Origin: Pseudomonadota bacterium
GTDB lineage: Bacteria > Pseudomonadota > Gammaproteobacteria > Pseudomonadales > UBA5518
DNA: 15,873 bases
Direction of reading: 5' to 3'
NCBI GenBank assembly: GCA_963204845.1
Contig: CAUJIL010000138.1
Location: 1-15,873 of the forward strand
Shown: piece after piece, positions 14,701 to 15,873 of the stretch
How positions within the stretch are numbered: position 1 is the stretch's first letter
How the letters are laid out: each line of letters starts with the position of its first letter
Made by a program: the position numbers and the translations under genes
The notes under the pieces: model-generated
Told to the model about the DNA's origin: nothing
The model's database searches: none
The model's input: the letters and a program-made list of their open reading frames with translations, nothing else

Positions 14701-14722
14701 TCACCCGCTTCCCACGGATTCC

Positions 14723-14737
14723 GGTACGCATCTTGCT
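14723..14737 (+). promoter_or_regulatory. Candidate sigma-54 promoter
   Basis: GGTACGCATCTTGCT contains GG and GC separated by exactly 10 bases. With the preceding C it matches the TGGCACG-N4-TTGCW consensus at 10 of 12 fixed positions. Transcription would start near 14748, about 110 bases before the transporter ATG. The usual enhancer-upstream order is reversed here (NtrC-like sites lie downstream), which lowers confidence. Confidence 0.45.
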
Positions 14738-14782
14738 GAGCCGCCCTGCAAGGTGGTGCGCGGCCGCTTTGGGGCGGCGCGA

Positions 14783-14830
14783 TGCACCATGATCGTGCGC
14801 CGCGCGTCGCGGTTGCACCAGCAAGGGGCG
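14783..14830. promoter_or_regulatory. Two NtrC-like sites upstream of the ammonium transporter
   Basis: TGCACCATGATCGTGCG (14783-14799) matches the dyad TGCACCA-N3-TGGTGCA at 12 of 14 fixed bases. A weaker copy, TGCACCAGCAAGGGGCG, is at 14814-14830, with a perfect left half. The starts are 31 bases apart, close to three helical turns, as for paired NtrC enhancer sites. The position directly before an ammonium transporter gene supports nitrogen control. Confidence 0.55.
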
Positions 14831-14859
14831 AGGCGCTCCACCGTGACGGGAGAACAACG

Positions 14860-15861
14860 ATGCAGCTTCGGTCGAAGTGGTTGCGTTTGCACCAGGTGGT
14901 GGCGGCAACGGTGGCGATGCACGCGTTGCCCGCCCTGGGCGCGGACACCGTTCCCGACGGGGCCAATACGGCCTGGATCCTGAGCTCCACCGCGCTGGTG
15001 TTGTTCATGACGCTGCCCGGGTTGTCGCTGTTCTACGGCGGGCTGGTGCGCAGCAAGAACGTGCTGACCGTGCTGATGCAGTGTTTCTCGATCGCGTGCC
15101 TGGCCTCGATCCTCTGGTACGCGCTCGGCTACAGCATTGCGTTCGGCGGTGCCAATGCGTGGTTCGGCGGCTTCGGGCGCGCGTTCCTGGGGGGAGTGGG
15201 GGAGGTCTCGGTCAGCGGCAGTCTGCCCGAAACGGTGTTCCTGATGTTCCAGATGACGTTCGCGATCATCACGCCGGCGCTCATCGTCGGTGCGTTTGCC
15301 GAGCGCACGCGGTTCTCGGCCGTGATGGTGTTCTCGGCCGCGTGGCTGTTGCTCGTCTACGCCCCGGTGGCGCACTGGGTCTGGGGTGGCGGCTGGCTGC
15401 AGCAGCTGGGTCTGCTCGACTTCGCGGGCGGCACCGTGGTGCACGTGACGGCGGGCGTGGCCGCGCTGGTGTCGGCGCTGGTGATCGGCAATCGCAGCGG
15501 TTTCGGTGTCACCGCGATGCCGCCGCACAACATGACGATGACGGTCACCGGTGCCGGGATGCTGTGGGTCGGGTGGTTCGGGTTCAATGCGGGCAGTGCG
15601 TTGGCCGCCAATGGTGATGCCGGCATGGCGATGCTGGTCACGCACCTGTCGGCGGCCGCCGGTGCGTTCACGTGGCTGTGCATCGAGTGGCTGCGTTTCG
15701 GCAAGCCGAGCGCGCTGGGCGCCGTGACCGGGATGGTCGCCGGCCTGGGGACGATCACGCCGGCATCGGGCTACGTCGGGCCGGCGGCCGGGCGGGGTTT
15801 AGGGACCACCGCGGGCACCGTTTTGTTGTTAGCGACGCCGTGGGGCAAAAGCGGGGTGTAA
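14860..15861 (+). CDS. amtB: Ammonium transporter (AmtB/Amt family), 3' end lost or corrupted
   Basis: An inner-membrane ammonium channel gene, readable for 311 residues. Residues 1-27 are a signal peptide ending ALPALGA. Transmembrane helices follow from about residue 38. Family signatures include GLSLFYGGLVRSKNVL, the MFQMTFAIITPALIVGAFAER stretch, WVWGGGW, DFAGGTVVHVTAG (Asp187 and the first pore histidine, His195) and MLWVGWFGFNAGSA. GGGAGAA precedes the ATG; an earlier ATG at 14782 is part of the NtrC-like site. From about 15793 the similarity frays, and a TAA appears at 15859, before the second pore histidine and the last helices that the family (about 400 or more residues) needs. I read this as sequence error at a contig end. 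No glnK precedes it. Confidence 0.88.
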   Translation: MQLRSKWLRLHQVVAATVAMHALPALGADTVPDGANTAWILSSTALVLFMTLPGLSLFYGGLVRSKNVLTVLMQCFSIACLASILWYALGYSIAFGGANAWFGGFGRAFLGGVGEVSVSGSLPETVFLMFQMTFAIITPALIVGAFAERTRFSAVMVFSAAWLLLVYAPVAHWVWGGGWLQQLGLLDFAGGTVVHVTAGVAALVSALVIGNRSGFGVTAMPPHNMTMTVTGAGMLWVGWFGFNAGSALAANGDAGMAMLVTHLSAAAGAFTWLCIEWLRFGKPSALGAVTGMVAGLGTITPASGYVGPAAGRGLGTTAGTVLLLATPWGKSGV

Positions 15862-15873
15862 AAACAAGACAAG

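Noticed and set aside
14740..14778. GCCGCCC...GGGCGGC inverted repeat as an intrinsic terminator after the crotonase gene
   Set aside because: A 25-base loop and no following T-run; not convincing as a terminator.

Overview
The window is very GC-rich chromosomal DNA, almost certainly from a gammaproteobacterium. The evidence is a FabY-type ketosynthase (best known from Pseudomonas), a cytochrome b561/YceI pair, an AcrA-like lipoprotein with a divergent TetR gene, and GTAG-headed REP palindromes. The exact lineage cannot be read from the sequence. Coding density is high and no gene-free stretch exceeds 300 bases. I found no tRNA, rRNA, CRISPR array or transposase gene.

Layout: (1) 1-1204, the start of an RND efflux adaptor gene, leaving the window on the minus strand, with a divergent TetR regulator; their shared spacer holds a good promoter overlapped by a candidate operator. 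(2) 1204-4415, a LysR regulator divergent from a tight pirin / cytochrome b561 / YceI operon. (3) 4412-6969, a plus-strand sulfotransferase converging on a minus-strand short-chain dehydrogenase, flanked by two inverted four-unit REP arrays. (4) 6966-11041, minus-strand genes for an AraC/GlxA-type regulator, a thiolase and a 3-ketosteroid-delta1-dehydrogenase-like flavoprotein. With the SDR and sulfotransferase they suggest breakdown or modification of steroid-like or other cyclic lipid substrates. (5) 11185-14700, FabY, a YdjA-type nitroreductase and a dienoyl-CoA-isomerase-type crotonase, the first two separated by a nested palindromic element. (6) 14701-15873, an ammonium transporter gene preceded by NtrC-like and sigma-54-like sites; its last ~80 bases look like degraded contig-end sequence.

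The most unusual feature is the repeat biology. Three genes (yceI, the ketosteroid dehydrogenase gene and fabY) end in TAG, and they are the only genes here that do. In each case the TAG is part of the GTAG head of a REP-type palindrome. Two of these arrays are inverted copies flanking a 2.3-kb gene pair. The third palindrome appears split by a 175-bp MITE-like element, and a short relative of that element lies at the 3' end of the TetR gene.

Regulation readable from the sequence includes a TetR operator on the efflux promoter, a T-N11-A LysR box upstream of the pirin operon, a pair of 12-bp direct repeats 21 bp apart between the AraC-type gene and fabY, and the nitrogen-control sites at the transporter. 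All of these are pattern matches and have not been tested.
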